Assembly (NCBI GenBank): GCA_024734495.1
Contig: JALMQS010000089.1
Coordinates: 1,244,370 to 1,308,369, forward strand
From: Forficula auricularia
Lineage: Eukaryota > Arthropoda > Insecta > Dermaptera > Forficulidae
Length of the DNA: 64,000 nt
Direction: 5' to 3'
Under the pieces are notes generated by a model. The model was not told the origin of the DNA, did no database searches, and saw nothing but the letters and a program-made list of their open reading frames with translations. The position numbers and the translations under genes are program-made. Below, in pieces: positions 63,940 to 64,000 of this stretch (its first letter is position 1; the number at the start of each line of letters is the position of its first letter).

Positions 63940-64000
63940 ATAGTTTTATTCTTACTTTAACAAATGGAGGTCTCGCCGAGAGGCCAAAAAGTGCGATTTT
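63940..64000. repeat. edge of a dispersed repeat
   Basis: GAGGTCTCGCCGAGAGGCCAAAAAGTGC near the right edge matches GGATCTCGCTGAGAGGCCAAAAAGTGCC at about 11050. The element continues beyond the window. Confidence 0.45.

Overview
The window looks like one piece of a large, AT-rich, repeat-loaded arthropod (most likely insect) nuclear genome. The evidence is a spliced animal gene start (integrin alpha), a 100-N scaffold gap, and an almost unbroken mosaic of eukaryotic transposable elements: hAT, Tc1/mariner, Helitron, CR1- and RTE-type LINEs, a Penelope-like element, tRNA-derived SINEs, foldback MITEs and minisatellites. Nothing looks bacterial: no operons, rRNA or CRISPR.

The only host coding sequence I can support is a 167-bp first coding exon of an integrin alpha subunit (alpha-PS1-like) on the minus strand at 26950-27116. 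It has a signal peptide, the start of the beta-propeller and a clean GTGAGT donor. Its promoter/5'UTR region lies at about 27117-27420. The rest of the gene must lie at lower coordinates, but I found no second exon down to position 1, so intron 1 may exceed 26.9 kb. Two short plus-strand exon-like segments (23746-23812, 56593-56664) and a duplicated pair of splice-flanked segments (58994-63256) are possible exons of unknown transcripts.

Layout. 1-2.2 kb: repeat scraps and the gap. 2.2-5.6 kb: a hAT inside a hAT, both with 8-bp target duplications. 6.5-7.5 and 13.7-14.6 kb: two Tc1/mariner elements turned into foldbacks by inverted duplication of their 3' halves. 8.6-13.6 kb: MITEs, Helitron pieces and a 117-120-bp tandem array. 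16-18.6, 21, 26-30, 37 and 53.8 kb: copies of a nested-palindrome family built on the motif ACCGACTTC. 19.8-20.6 kb: a TIR-flanked element filled by a 20-bp minisatellite. 22.4-26, 34.4, 39.4 and 46.2 kb: Helitron-like elements (TC...hairpin...CTRR). 31.2-32.7 kb: a CR1-like reverse transcriptase fragment abutting a Penelope-like C-terminus. 44 kb: a DD41D mariner with an intact catalytic domain. 49.4-51.4 kb: a mariner transposase gene split by an RTE-like LINE. 51.8-53 kb: a DUF4817-type element. 54.5-56.1 kb: a tandem duplication in which one copy holds a hAT and the other is the empty site. 58.4-63.3 kb: a duplication whose second copy has received three insertions.

The most interesting signal is a set of hammerhead-ribozyme-like motifs: CUGANGA core, stem II, GAAA, CGUC cleavage region and a closing stem I. 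They lie in short retroelement-like insertions at 48.8-49.1, 53.3-53.5, 61.1 and 62.6-62.9 kb, with degenerate relatives at 32.7, 33.05 and 63.3 kb. Several are arranged head to head, and two of the insertions have readable target duplications plus an empty site in the paralogous copy.
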